In this document: positions 27,742 through 38,000 of the stretch, piece after piece
Layout: every line of letters begins with the position of its first letter
How positions within the stretch are numbered: the first letter of the stretch is position 1
Source of the DNA: Kineosporia corallincola
GTDB taxonomy: Bacteria; Actinomycetota; Actinomycetes; Actinomycetales; Kineosporiaceae
NCBI RefSeq assembly: GCF_018499875.1
Contig: NZ_JAHBAY010000011.1
Span: 186,001-250,000 of the forward strand
Length of the DNA stretch: 64,000 nucleotides
Reading direction: 5' to 3'
Notes under the pieces: generated by a model
The model's database searches: none
What the model saw: the letters and a program-made list of their open reading frames with translations, nothing else
Told to the model about the DNA's origin: nothing
Program-made: the position numbers and the translations under genes

Positions 27742-28470
27742 ATGAGGCGCCGAGCAGGCGTGATCTTCGCGGTCGTGACGGCGGTCGCGGTGTCCGGGGC
27801 AGCCCTCGTCGGCTGCGGCTCGGACAACCCCTACGAGCTGCCCGAATACCGGGCGGGCCAAGACCCGGGGTCGTCGGGCGGCGGGTCCGTCGACGCCGCC
27901 TCCGAGTCCTCCGGCGACGCCACCTCCACCCCCGCACCGTCCGGCTCCGGCCCGATCCCCACGGTGTCCCGCGAGGCCTCCCCGCCGTCCACCGACGTCA
28001 CCTACACGCCCGCCGATGCGCAGGGGCAGGGAGCCTGGGTGGAACGGGGCAAGATCCGCGCGCGCAACCAGAAGGCCAAGGCCGCGGTGGACGCCGTGGT
28101 GGGTTACGTCGCCCAGCGGGTGCGGCTGTCCAACACCTGGACGGTGGACGAGGACGCCCTGGCGGCGGTGGCGCAGGGGCAGGCCCTGACCAGTGCCCGG
28201 GAGCGCGCGGAGACCCAGGAGGCCGCCGGGCGCAGGTCGGTCGGCCGGTTCGTGGTGAACGTCTCGTCGGTGAAGGTGAACGGCGACGTCGCCACCGTGA
28301 CCGGCTGCCATTTCGATTCCACCTCCGAGGTGGACCAGAACGGCTACGTGCTCGTACCCCCTCCCGGAGGAGTCCTGATCACCATGGAAGTGAAGCTCTC
28401 GCAGGGTGTCTGGCGGGTGACGTCCTGGCCTGCCGAAGACGTCCCGACGTGTAGTGCGGCGAAGAAATGA
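27742..28470 (+). CDS. Lipoprotein beside the Tad locus
   Basis: 242 aa from the ATG at 27742 (GGAG 8 bases upstream). The signal peptide ends in the lipobox LVGC, so it should be a membrane-anchored lipoprotein. A Ser/Gly/Pro linker (about 35-100) precedes a compact domain (about 110-240) that starts ARNQKAKAAVDAVVGYV. No known family is recognised. The stop overlaps the next start (ATGA), so it is co-expressed with the secreted protein downstream. Confidence 0.78.
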   Translation: MRRRAGVIFAVVTAVAVSGAALVGCGSDNPYELPEYRAGQDPGSSGGGSVDAASESSGDATSTPAPSGSGPIPTVSREASPPSTDVTYTPADAQGQGAWVERGKIRARNQKAKAAVDAVVGYVAQRVRLSNTWTVDEDALAAVAQGQALTSARERAETQEAAGRRSVGRFVVNVSSVKVNGDVATVTGCHFDSTSEVDQNGYVLVPPPGGVLITMEVKLSQGVWRVTSWPAEDVPTCSAAKK

Positions 28471-29507
28471 GGCGGCTGACCTGGCTGGCCGCCGCGGCCG
28501 CCACCGTGCCCCTGGCCGTGCTGGCCCCGATCGGCGCCCGCGCCGACCAGGTCGACCCGGGCGGTGGCCAGGGCGGGTATTCGGTGTCGGTGCAGGTTCA
28601 CTTCAGCGGGAATGCAGCGCCCGGTGGGGGTGGCGGCACCACGATGGCGGTGAACTTGCACCCGGTCTGCTGGTGGGAGCCGGCGCCGGGTGACTACCAG
28701 AACGCCGCCGCGATGCTGGAGTGGTACGACGGGGTGACGGGCGGGGTGCAGACCAGGGGCATCCTGAGTACCTACGGCCCGCGTGAGGACTGGGAGGACG
28801 CCGTCGCGCGTGAGGAGGCCGGCCAGGACCTGTCCTGGTACAAGGCTTTCTGCTACGACCCGCGCGATTACGTCGACTACGGGCTGCCTTCCAGCGAGAC
28901 GGGTGACACCGACCCGTTCGACGGAGTGGCACCGACCTGGGAGTCCTACCTGTACCGGGCTTTCGGGGCCGGTGAACCGATTCCCGCCCCCATGGTGACC
29001 CCTGACGAGCTGGCCGAGGCGGCCCGCGACAACATGGAGATCCCCGACCCGGAGATCGACCGCAACCCGAAGGTGCACGACACGGACGACGCCACGCTGG
29101 TCGGCCTGCCCACGTTCTTCTGGGTGACCAATCCGGCCTCGGTCGGCGGTGCGGAAGGTACCCGGTTCATCCGGGCCGAGGTGGTGGGGGCGGGCGCCGC
29201 GGTCTGGGCCGAGGTGACGGCCACGACTTCCGGCCTGACTCTGGCCTGGCCGGGAGGAAGCAGGACCTGTGCTCCCGAGGTGGCGCTCAAGTCCTACACC
29301 CAGGGTATGAGCGAGAACGGCGCCTGCACGGTCGAATTCCAGCATGCGTCGACCGGTTACCCCGGTGGGTACCCGGTGGCGGCCAGCACGGCGTGGACGG
29401 CGGCATGGGTGGGCTCGGACGGCGGCGGTGGTGCTCTGGCGCCGCTCGCCAACGAGGTCACCGAGCTGATCCCGGTGGCCGAGGTGCAGAACATCGTGGA
29501 GCCGTAA
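28467..29507 (+). CDS. Secreted protein of unknown function
   Basis: 346 aa with a clear Sec signal peptide (MRRLTWLAAAAATVPLAVLA, cleavage near ARA-DQ). The mature part is rich in Trp, Tyr and Gly and has four cysteines (VCWWEPA, FCYDPRD, TCAPEV, ACTVEF) that may form two disulfides. There is no transmembrane segment after the signal, so it is probably exported. Coupled to the lipoprotein gene. It may be a surface partner of the pilus locus; that is only contextual. Convergent with the next gene, 3 bp apart. Confidence 0.78.
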   Translation: MRRLTWLAAAAATVPLAVLAPIGARADQVDPGGGQGGYSVSVQVHFSGNAAPGGGGGTTMAVNLHPVCWWEPAPGDYQNAAAMLEWYDGVTGGVQTRGILSTYGPREDWEDAVAREEAGQDLSWYKAFCYDPRDYVDYGLPSSETGDTDPFDGVAPTWESYLYRAFGAGEPIPAPMVTPDELAEAARDNMEIPDPEIDRNPKVHDTDDATLVGLPTFFWVTNPASVGGAEGTRFIRAEVVGAGAAVWAEVTATTSGLTLAWPGGSRTCAPEVALKSYTQGMSENGACTVEFQHASTGYPGGYPVAASTAWTAAWVGSDGGGGALAPLANEVTELIPVAEVQNIVEP

Positions 29508-29510
29508 GGG

Positions 29511-31271
29511 TTATCCGAGGCGGGACGGCGCCGGGAATCCGACGTCGTCCCACCCGATCGGCCAGGCCAGCGGCTCGGCGGGCGGGGTCGGGTCGGGTCG
29601 CTGGCTGACCGTGGCCATGCGCACGGCGGCGAGCGAGCGGGAGAGGCGGTCGGCCCAGGCGCTCTCTACCAGGTCGGGCCGGACTCCGCCCAGCACAGGG
29701 GATTCCGCCCGGCGGAGGGCGATGCTGCCCTCCGAGCCGCAGAGCACGACGGCGCGGCAGAGCTCCGGCAGGGCCTGCTCCTCCTCGTCCAGGCAGATCG
29801 CGTGCACGCCGGCGTTCTCACCCTCTTCCAGCAGGGGCAGCACCCCCGGGATCCCGGACAGCCGGCGGATGCCGTCGAACACCACCAGCACCTCGGGCGA
29901 CGCGGTGACCCGCTGGCCCGGCGGCCGGCGGTGCCGCAACCGCTCGTCGACCAGGCTGCCGAGCTCCAGCAGCCTGCGCTCGATCGAGTCGTGGTCGTTG
30001 CCGATCAGCACCGACACCCCGGAGGCCTCGTCGGGGCGGGCATGAGGGAGCCGGGAGACCCATTCCCAGCGCCGCCGGGACGCGTAGTCCTGGCCCGTCA
30101 GCACCGTGATCCGCAGCTCGCGGGGGGCGTGGAAGGCCGCGCACTGGGCCACGAGCCAGCGCGCCGTGGCGTGCATGACCGCGGCCTTGCCGGTGACCCC
30201 GAGCACCCCCACGGCCTGGAGGTTCAGCGTGACCGGGACGTCGGGCAGCAACGACGGCAGGGGCTCCTGCGCCTGGGTGTGCCAGCGGGTGCGGCCGACC
30301 CGCAGCGGGGACCCGGAGTCGCGGTCGTCGATCACCGTGCGTGGTGGCTGTGGAGCCAGACCCAGCCTGAGCTGGAGCCAGTCGTCGTCGAGCGGCAGGC
30401 GCTCCCACAGCCGACGCCCCGGCCCGACCGCGGTGAGCAGCGTGAGCGCCGGGTCGGGGGTGGCCTCCCGGCGCTCCTCGGTCTCCTTGGCCAGGGCGGT
30501 CAGGATCTCCTCGCGGGCCCGCTCCCGGTCGCGCAGCCACTTGTTCAGCAGGCGCCGCTGCTCGGTGCCGGGGATGGAGCGGCCGCTCGGCGGGCGCGGC
30601 GGCAGCACGAACCGGGCCCCGCTGCGCGGCCGGGCGGACCGGGTGTGGCGGAACAGCTGCCATCCCAGCCCGGTCTCGTCGGGCTGGGTGTCGGCGTCGG
30701 GTTCGCTCACCGTGGTCAGCTCCAGCACCGTGCCCGCCGCCTGGAGGTAGGTGCCGCGCGGCCACGGGCAGCGCTCCGTCTTCTCTTCTCCGGCCAGCGT
30801 GAAACTGGTTCCGGCGCCGGGGATCACCTCGACCGCGCCGCCGGGCCGGGCGCTCAGGGTGAGCGCGTCGGCGGCCAGGTCGGCGTCGGGCAGGTCGAGA
30901 CCGGGCGCCTCGTGCCCGATGACGGTCTGCCCCAGCCCGAGCCGGTGCACCCGCCCCGCGCCCGGCCCGTTGACCACCCGGATCTCGGCGACGCCCGAGG
31001 GCCGGGTGACCGGCTGCTCCTCGTGCTCGTGCAGCTCGACGATGCTGCCCGGCCGGATGCCCGCCGAGCGCAGCGTGTCGTGCGGCTCGGCCCGGCGCCC
31101 GTCGACCCAGACCGGCACCCGCGCCGACTGGGCCACGAGCGTCTCGTCGTCCAGAGCTGCCAGCAGGTGGGGCATCAGGGCGGCCAGGTCGGAGTCGGGA
31201 TGCGCGTCGACCAGTGCCTCGGTCTGGGTGCCGGCGGCCCTGCCGTCCCGCAGTGTGACAGCGAACCTCAC
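29511..31271 (-). CDS. Truncated FtsK/EccC-like protein without motor domains
   Basis: 586 aa from the GTG at 31271 (GAGGGGG upstream); the frame is open further upstream without similarity. Residues 1-85 look like the ubiquitin-like (YukD) fold and about 95-190 like an FHA domain (GAGRVHRLGLGQTVIG). About 260-560 resembles the N-terminal FtsK/SpoIIIE region of EccC-like proteins (VTLNLQAVGVLGVTGKAAVM, ASPEVLVVFDGIRRL). In relatives this is followed by two or three ATPase domains with Walker motifs. Here the frame stops at ...FPAPSRLG, just where those should begin, and the convergent secreted-protein gene occupies the space. It is a stable half-protein or a truncation remnant. Confidence 0.7.
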   Translation of the reverse strand: MRFAVTLRDGRAAGTQTEALVDAHPDSDLAALMPHLLAALDDETLVAQSARVPVWVDGRRAEPHDTLRSAGIRPGSIVELHEHEEQPVTRPSGVAEIRVVNGPGAGRVHRLGLGQTVIGHEAPGLDLPDADLAADALTLSARPGGAVEVIPGAGTSFTLAGEEKTERCPWPRGTYLQAAGTVLELTTVSEPDADTQPDETGLGWQLFRHTRSARPRSGARFVLPPRPPSGRSIPGTEQRRLLNKWLRDRERAREEILTALAKETEERREATPDPALTLLTAVGPGRRLWERLPLDDDWLQLRLGLAPQPPRTVIDDRDSGSPLRVGRTRWHTQAQEPLPSLLPDVPVTLNLQAVGVLGVTGKAAVMHATARWLVAQCAAFHAPRELRITVLTGQDYASRRRWEWVSRLPHARPDEASGVSVLIGNDHDSIERRLLELGSLVDERLRHRRPPGQRVTASPEVLVVFDGIRRLSGIPGVLPLLEEGENAGVHAICLDEEEQALPELCRAVVLCGSEGSIALRRAESPVLGGVRPDLVESAWADRLSRSLAAVRMATVSQRPDPTPPAEPLAWPIGWDDVGFPAPSRLG

Positions 31272-31414
31272 CTGACCCCCTCGTACCCGCCGTGCGAAAG
31301 CCCGCGCCTGAGCGCCCGAATATGCCACGCCCACGCCATACGTACCAGTCTGTTCGTGTTCAGTCGGGCACAAAGGGTGGCTAAATCCAGGTAACCGCTC
31401 GATCGGGCAGCCGG

Positions 31415-31831
31415 TCAGCGCGGCGGGGCCCACAGCGAGCACTCCACCCGGATGACCGTGTCGACCACCGAGCCCAGCGCCCGTTCCAGGTCGTCGTCGG
31501 GGGCCTCGTGCCGGTCGAGCCAGAGCTGCACCGGCCGCCCGCGGAAGATGTCGTGATGCGGCTCCAGGTCGAAGTCCTCGGCCTCGAGCAGCTCCTGCCC
31601 GAGGGAGACCAGGCCCCCGGCGAGCAGGAAAGTCAGCAGTGCCCAGTCGGTCTCGGTGCCCGCCGTGAAATGTGCCGGTGGGTCGGCGAACAGCTCGGGC
31701 AGCCCGGCCCACCACAGGCCGTTGGTGTGGATCCGGCGCAACCGGCCGGGCGGCCCGGTGACCACCTCGATCCGGATCTGCGGTGGGCGCCGGGCGCCGG
31801 ACGGACTGCCGGTGGGTGCGTTGTGCATCAT
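31415..31831 (-). CDS. Hypothetical protein upstream of the EccC-like gene
   Basis: 138 aa. Start ATG-ATG with GGAAGGA 7 bases upstream. It contains RRIHTNGLWWAGLPELFADP and ends DTVIRVECSLWAPP, with no signal peptide or membrane helix. I do not recognise the family. It lies 143 bp upstream of the FtsK/EccC-like gene on the same strand, so a link to that system is possible but unproven. Confidence 0.7.
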   Translation of the reverse strand: MMHNAPTGSPSGARRPPQIRIEVVTGPPGRLRRIHTNGLWWAGLPELFADPPAHFTAGTETDWALLTFLLAGGLVSLGQELLEAEDFDLEPHHDIFRGRPVQLWLDRHEAPDDDLERALGSVVDTVIRVECSLWAPPR

Positions 31832-31952
31832 GAAAAAGTCCTTCCCCCGTGGTCTTCCACACAGACCAAGGGTGGCCTCCCGGCACCCCGACCCGCTCCC
31901 GGCGTCCCCAGAAACCGGCTCTGTGGAAAGACTCCCGGTCCTGCCGACCGCT

Positions 31953-32366
31953 CTACCCGGACAGCAACGCCACCAGCTGGTCGAGCTGCTCGCCGGTGCC
32001 CTGCTCCATCACCGGGAACATCTCGTCCGAGATCTCGCCGGTGTATCGCTGCACCAGAAGGGTCTTCGCGTCGTCCTCACTGAAGGTCACGACGACCTCG
32101 CCGCCGTCCCAGCCGTACACCAGCCGGCCCGGCGGCTCGACCGTCCGGAAGACCATCTCGGAGGGGTACTCGATCCCGTCCGGATCAATCATGGTCAGCT
32201 CGAAGGAACCGCCTTCGCGCAGGTCCAGGTTGATCTTGTGGAGGGGCGCCACCAGCTCGCCGGGAGCCCACCAGAGGGCCAGCCGCTCCGGCACCGTGTA
32301 GGCGTCCCAGACCTCGCAGCGAGGGACCCCGACCAGACGGATGAGGATCAGCTCACGAACGGCCAT
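31953..32366 (-). CDS. SRPBCC (AHSA1/START-like) domain protein
   Basis: 137 aa from the ATG at 32366. The whole protein is one SRPBCC domain: AVRELILIRLVGVPRCEVWD, PERLALWWAPGE, REGGSFELTMIDPDG and PPGRLVYGWDGGE match the AHSA1 subgroup. Such small proteins bind hydrophobic ligands or act on stress; the ligand here is unknown. An upstream extension to 32468 is open but outside the domain. It is divergent from the PhzF gene by 100 bp. Confidence 0.88.
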   Translation of the reverse strand: MAVRELILIRLVGVPRCEVWDAYTVPERLALWWAPGELVAPLHKINLDLREGGSFELTMIDPDGIEYPSEMVFRTVEPPGRLVYGWDGGEVVVTFSEDDAKTLLVQRYTGEISDEMFPVMEQGTGEQLDQLVALLSG

Positions 32367-32466
32367 CGTCCCCGCACCTCCACGTAGCGTGACGGTCAGG
32401 CTAGCGGTCCAGTGGCCGGGGACTGGCCGTGTCACGGCCGGGCCACAGGCTGGCACGGTGGCTGCC

Positions 32467-33297
32467 ATGCGCAGATTCGCTCAGGTGGACGTGTTCACCG
32501 CGCGACCCGGCCGGGGCAACCCGGTGGCAGTCGTGCTCGACGCCGAGGGGCTCCCCGACGAGGAGATGCAGCGGCTGGCGCACTGGACCAACCTGTCGGA
32601 GACCACCTTCGTGCTCCCGCCGACCCGGCCGGAGGCCGACTACCGGGTGCGCATCTTCACCCCCGACCGTGAGCTCCCGTTCGCCGGTCATCCCACGATC
32701 GGCACCTGCCAGGCGCTTTGGGACGACGGACAGCTCGGTCCCGGCCCGTCCTGGGTACAGGAGTGCGCCGCCGGGCCGGTCGAGGTGCGCCGCCTCGACG
32801 ACGGTGCCCTGGCCTTCGCCGCCCCGGCGCCGGTGCTGGTGGAACCGCTCGCCGACGAGGAGCTGCTGGCGCGGGCCCTCGGCGGGGTGCGGCCGCACCG
32901 GCCCACCCTGATCGGGATCGGCCCGGTCTGGCTGACCGGGCGGGTGACACCGGCCGAGCTGGACGCGCTCGACCTGGACGCCGCCGCCTTCCGCGAGCTC
33001 GCCGAGGTCACCCCGGACGTCACCCTGTACGCCGTGGACCAGGCCGGTGACCTGCACGTGCGCTCGTTCTTCCGGGTCGACGGCGGGATCGCCGAGGACC
33101 CGGTGTGCGGTAGCGGCAACGCCTGCGTCGCCCGGCACGTGCAGCTCACCGCCCCTGACGCCCGGCTAGACGGCGGCTACCGTGCCTTCCAGGGCCGGCA
33201 CCGGGGACGCGACGGCCGGATCACCGTGGAGCTCGGCGAGCGGAACTGGATCGGCGGCCGGGCAGTCACCGTGGTGTCCGGCACGATCGCCGTGTGA
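32467..33297 (+). CDS. PhzF family isomerase/epimerase
   Basis: 276 aa, usual length. Two-lobed PhzF fold with the catalytic Glu in NLSETTFV and the motifs GRGNPVAVVLD, LPFAGHPTIGTCQAL and GGIAEDPVCGSGNACVA. PhzF itself isomerises a phenazine precursor, but most homologues have unknown substrates and no phenazine genes are nearby. Start fixed at ATG 32467 by similarity. Confidence 0.93.
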   Translation: MRRFAQVDVFTARPGRGNPVAVVLDAEGLPDEEMQRLAHWTNLSETTFVLPPTRPEADYRVRIFTPDRELPFAGHPTIGTCQALWDDGQLGPGPSWVQECAAGPVEVRRLDDGALAFAAPAPVLVEPLADEELLARALGGVRPHRPTLIGIGPVWLTGRVTPAELDALDLDAAAFRELAEVTPDVTLYAVDQAGDLHVRSFFRVDGGIAEDPVCGSGNACVARHVQLTAPDARLDGGYRAFQGRHRGRDGRITVELGERNWIGGRAVTVVSGTIAV

Positions 33298-33471
33298 GGG
33301 ATCGCTGAGAGCCCGCACCAGCCGGTCCAGTTCGGTCGGCATCGAGCATCTCGTCCATCACGGGCACCGTGATCACCGTTGATCAGCGCCCGGATCGACG
33401 GTGGGGACGCCGCGCTCCAGGCATCCCATGGGCGGGTTTGTTCGCCTCGGGCTATGTCATCCTCTCGTGCC

Positions 33472-33490
33472 TTAGGGTAGCCTCACCTAA
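33472..33490 (+). promoter_or_regulatory. IdeR/DmdR iron box, siderophore biosynthesis side
   Basis: TTAGGGTAGCCTCACCTAA matches the IdeR/DmdR consensus at 17 of 19 positions. An internal TAGCCT (33478-33483) fits a -10 element, so bound repressor would cover the promoter. The N-hydroxylase ATG is 93 bases downstream. Repression by Fe(II)-IdeR in iron-replete cells is expected. Confidence 0.88.
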
Positions 33491-33582
33491 GTAATCGCGG
33501 GTCACGGCCTGGCCGGCCCGGTGAAATGCTCGGTGCACTCATTGCGATGACGCACCTGATCGGTGCGTCCCGGAGGACATTC

Positions 33583-34983
33583 ATGAGCTCCCTGGCATCC
33601 GACGGACCGCCCACGGGAACGGCGGGCGATCCGTCCCAGCCGGTTCTCGACCTGATTGGGGTCGGGTTCGGTCCGTCCAACCTGGCCCTCGCGATCGCGG
33701 CGGTCGAGCACAACGACCAGGCTAACGACGCGACCCGGGTGGCGGTGCGGTTCTTCGAGCGTCAGCCGGCATTCGGATGGCATCGGGGCATGCTGCTCGA
33801 CGACGCCACGATGCAGGTCTCGTTCCTCAAAGACCTGGTCACCATGCGTAACCCGGCCAGCAGCTTCAGTTTTCTGGCCTACCTGCACGAGTCCGGCCGG
33901 CTGGTCGACTTCATCAATCACAAGACGCTGTTCCCGCTGCGGGTCGAGTTCCACGCCTATCTGGAGTGGGCCGCCGCCCGGGTGGCCGACCTGGTCGACT
34001 GGGGGCACGAGGTCACCGGTCTGGTCCCGGTGACGAGTGGTGACGAGGTGATCGCGGTCGACGTGACCGCGCGCGAGCTGCGGCCCGACGGTACCGGCCG
34101 CGAGGTCACCTACCGGGCCCGCAACGTGGTGATCGGCACCGGCCTGCGACCCCGTCTGCCGGAGGGTGTCTCGGGCTCCGACCACGTCTGGCACAACCAC
34201 CACCTGCTGCACCGGGTGGAGGAGATCGACGCGGACACCGCCCGGCGGTTCGTGGTGGTCGGCGCCGGGCAGAGCGCGGCCGAGGTGACCGCCTTCCTGC
34301 ACGAGCGGTTCGCCGGTGCCGAGGTGGTCTCGGTGTTCACCCGCTACGGCTACAGCCCGGCCGACGACAGTCCTTTCGCCAACCGGATTTTCGACCCGTC
34401 CGCGGTGGACGACTTCTACGCCGCCCCGACGGGCGTCAAGAAGATGCTGATGGACTACCACGGCAACACCAACTACTCGGTCGTGGACACCGAGCTGATC
34501 GAGGAGCTCTACCGCCGCTCCTACCGGGAGAAGGTCACCGGCCGCGAACGCCTGACCATGATGAACGTGTCCCGGGTGGAGGGTGTGCGGGAGCAGCCCG
34601 GCCGGGTCACCGTCACGGTGCGCTCGCTGACCAGTGACACCACCACCGACATCGACGCCGACCTGGCGGTTTTCGCCACCGGCTACGACCCGGTCGACCC
34701 GGTGCCGCTGCTCGGCGACCTGGCCGCGTTCTGCACCCCCGAGCCGGGTGGCCGGCTGCGGGTGCGGCGTGACTACCGGGTGGAGACCACCCCGGGCATC
34801 CGCTGCGGCATCTACCTCCAGGGCGGCACCGAGCACACGCACGGGCTGTCCTCGTCGCTGCTGTCGACGATCGCGGTGCGGGCGGGAGAGATCCTGACCT
34901 CCGTGGTGAGTGGTGCCGGCCGGGCCCAGCCGGCGGGTGGCGCGAAGGCGCCCGCCGCCGCGCTGCGCCGGCTGCTGCGGTGA
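33583..34983 (+). CDS. L-lysine/L-ornithine N-hydroxylase (siderophore)
   Basis: 466 aa, ATG with GGAGGA upstream. FAD/NADPH enzyme that N-hydroxylates the side-chain amine of Lys or Ornto start a hydroxamate siderophore. FAD site IGVGFGPSNLALAIA, NADPH site VVVGAGQSAAEVTAFL, the substrate loop and the late ATGY motif (VFATGYDPVD) are all intact, as is the C-terminal EHTHGLSSSLLS. Lys versus Orn cannot be decided. No acyl- or formyl-transferase that would complete a hydroxamate is in the window. First gene after the iron box, 43 bp before the NRPS. Confidence 0.93.
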   Translation: MSSLASDGPPTGTAGDPSQPVLDLIGVGFGPSNLALAIAAVEHNDQANDATRVAVRFFERQPAFGWHRGMLLDDATMQVSFLKDLVTMRNPASSFSFLAYLHESGRLVDFINHKTLFPLRVEFHAYLEWAAARVADLVDWGHEVTGLVPVTSGDEVIAVDVTARELRPDGTGREVTYRARNVVIGTGLRPRLPEGVSGSDHVWHNHHLLHRVEEIDADTARRFVVVGAGQSAAEVTAFLHERFAGAEVVSVFTRYGYSPADDSPFANRIFDPSAVDDFYAAPTGVKKMLMDYHGNTNYSVVDTELIEELYRRSYREKVTGRERLTMMNVSRVEGVREQPGRVTVTVRSLTSDTTTDIDADLAVFATGYDPVDPVPLLGDLAAFCTPEPGGRLRVRRDYRVETTPGIRCGIYLQGGTEHTHGLSSSLLSTIAVRAGEILTSVVSGAGRAQPAGGAKAPAAALRRLLR

Positions 34984-35026
34984 ACTGACCGGTCCGACAA
35001 GCTATTTCGCAGGTGATACCCAGGTG

Positions 35027-38000
35027 ATGGAACACGTCCGGCCGGTGACCCCGCTCCAGGAGGGGTTGCTGTTCCAGGTGCTGGCCCGGCGCGAGCGCGC
35101 CGACGTGCCGGATGTACACGTCGCGCAGCTGGCCCTCGACCTGCGGGGTGCAGTGGACCCGGGGCGCTGGCGCGCGGCCGCGCAGGCCCTGCTCGACCGG
35201 CATCCGGCCCTGCGGGTGGGGTTCCGGCAGGAGACGACCGGGCGGAGCGTGGCCGTGGCGGGGGAGCACGTGGTGCTGCCCTGGCAGGAGATCGACCTGG
35301 GGCACCTGTCGGCCCAGGGCTACGGGCGGGCCGCGCTGGACCGGGAACTGGCGGCGCAGACCGAGACCGACCTGCTGCGCGGGTTCGACCCGGCCGTGGC
35401 CCCGCTGCTGCGGGCGACGCTGTACCGGCTCGGGCCCGAGTGGTACCGGCTGGTGCTCACCCATCATCGGCTGGTGCTCGGGGCGGCGTCGATGCGGGCA
35501 CTGCTCGACGAGCTGCTGGCGTCGGCCGGCGCCGCGGTGCCGGTTCCGGAGGGCTGGACCTGCGTGGGGGATCCGGTTCCGGAAGACCGGACCGGTCTGG
35601 CCGGTGGGGTTTTCGGGGACGATCCGGAGCCGGGGTTCCCGGCGTACTCCGGAGCCGGCACGCTGATCGCTTCCGGTGCCGGGCATGATCCGGCCCAGTT
35701 GCCCGAACGGCTCGGTGAGGAGCTCGATCCTGCCACCACCGCGGCGCTGGCCGCCCTGGCCCACGAAGAACTGGTGACGCCCGAAGCAGTCGTGCGCGCG
35801 GCTTGGGGAATCGTGTTGTCGGCGCTGACCGGTACACCCGACGTGGTGTTCGGCACGATGGCGACCGTACGGCCGGAGCGGACCGGGCAGGACAGGCGGG
35901 ACGGGCGGGCCGAAACCGATGCGTGTGCCCGGGTCGGGCAGTTCGGTGTCGTCGTGCCGGTGCGCCTGCGGGTGGACCCGGCCCGGCCGACGGGCGACCT
36001 GCTGCGGGAGGCCGGCGGGGCCGGTGGGGCCGCCGAGCCCGGGGCCGTTCCGCCGATGGACCAGTTGTTCGACACCATGGTCGTTTTCGCCGGGCATCCG
36101 GTGAACGCCGGGCTGCCGCGTTGGGTGGACGACGTCGAGGTGGCGGACGCCGCGGTGCGGGACTTCTCGCCCTGTCCTCTCACCCTGATCGCGACGGACA
36201 GCGAAAGGCTGCGCCTGGAGCTGGTTTTTGCTCCCGGGGCGGTGGACGCGGTGCTGGCCGGGCGGGTGCTGGCCCGGTTCACCGGTGTACTTCGGCAACT
36301 GGCGCACGCTAGTATTCCCTCGGCCGGGCGGCTCGACCTGCTCCTGGAGGGGGAGAGGGTCGAGCTGCTCGGCCCTCGCACGCTGGGTGAAAACCCCCGA
36401 AACGTGCCGTCATCCATCATCGACGTGCTGCGTGAGCAGGCCCGGCGGCACCCCGATGCGGTCGCGCTGGTCACCGAGCAGCAACGGTGGACGTACGCGG
36501 AGCTCGACGACTGGTCCGGCCGGGTGGCTGCCGGGCTGTGCAATCTGCCCGACTGGGACGGTCACATCGTCGGCCTCCAGCTCCCCCGGGCCTGGATGCT
36601 TCCCGCCGCGCTGGCCGTGCTCCGCTCCGGTGCGGCGGCCCTGCTGCTCGACGAGGCCGCGCCGGCCGAGCGGTCCTACGCCATGCTGGCCGACGCCTCG
36701 CCCACAGTGGTGGTCCGTTCGGTGGAGGAGCTCGAGAACGCCTGGTTCGCGGCGTCTTCCGAACTTCCGGCGATCATTCCCGGCAGCCCGGCCCTGGTGG
36801 TGTACACCTCGGGTTCGACCGGTGAGCCCCAGGGCGTCGTGGTGACGCAGATGGCGCTGGCCAATCTGCTCGCGAGCCATCGTCGTCATCTGATGGTGCG
36901 GTACGGCACCCGGCTGCGGCTCGGGCAGGTGCAGCCGTTCACCTCCGACGCCTTCTGGGACCAGGTGCTGTGGATGCTCGCCGGTCACCAGCTGCACGTG
37001 ATCGCCGACGACGTGCACCGCGATCCGGAAACCCTGATCACCTATCTCGACCGGCACGGCATCGACGGTATCGACCTGACCCCGACGCACCTGCGGGAGC
37101 TGATCCCGGCCGGGCTGCTCGACGCGAACGCGGGCCGGCTGAAACTGCTCACGGTGGGCGGGGAACCGCTGGACCCGGCGCTGTGGCGGCGGATCTGCGG
37201 TGAGCCCGGGCTGCGGGTGCACGACCTGTACGGCGCGGTCGAGACAACGGTGGACGCCTGGGGTCGCCTTTCCGGTCCCTCGGGACGGCGGTCGGCCTAC
37301 CGGGTGGACGGGGTGCGCACCTATCTGCTCGACGCCGCGCTCCGCCCGGTCCCCGCCGGGGTGGTCGGTGAACTGTACGTGGCCGGAGCCGGTCTCGCCC
37401 TCGGCTACCTGGACCGCCCGGCGCAGACCGCGGCCCGTTTCGTGGCCGACCCGTTCCGCCCGGGGGAGCGGATGTACCGCACCGGCGACCTGGCTCGCCG
37501 GGGGGCGGACGGCGTGCTGGAGTTCGCCGGGCGCACCGACCGGCAGCTGAAGATCCACGGCCACCGGGTGGAACCGGGTGAGATCGAGGCCGCGCTGTGC
37601 TCCCTGCCCGGGGTGGCCCAGGCCGCCGTCGTGCTGCGCGAGGGCACGCTGACCGGGTACCTGGTGCGTCGGGGCAGTGGTCTGTTCAACGGGCCGAAAC
37701 AGCCCGGTCGGCCGGGTGAGGGGGGCACCCCGGCGGAGCTCCCGCGCGAGGAGACCGCCGGGCTGCGGGAACGGCTGGAGCGGGTGCTGCCCGGCCATCT
37801 GGTCCCGGAGCGCTTCGTCCGGCTGGCCGCACTGCCCCGCACGCCCGGCGGAAAGCTGGACGTCGCCGCGCTGCCGTCACCCCCCTCGTCGCAGCCGCCC
37901 GCCGTGCCACCCCGCACCGAGCGGGAGGCGTTGCTGGCCGGGGTCTTCGCCGAGATGCTGGGGCTGGAGCGGGTCGGCATCCACGACGACTTCCTCGCTC

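Noticed and set aside
33298-33471. Gene remnant between the PhzF gene and the iron box
   Set aside because: Some short coding-like stretches on either strand but no recognisable similarity or sustained frame.
35464-36543. Antisense frames across the NRPS gene
   Set aside because: Compositional shadows; the sense frame carries the NRPS motifs throughout.
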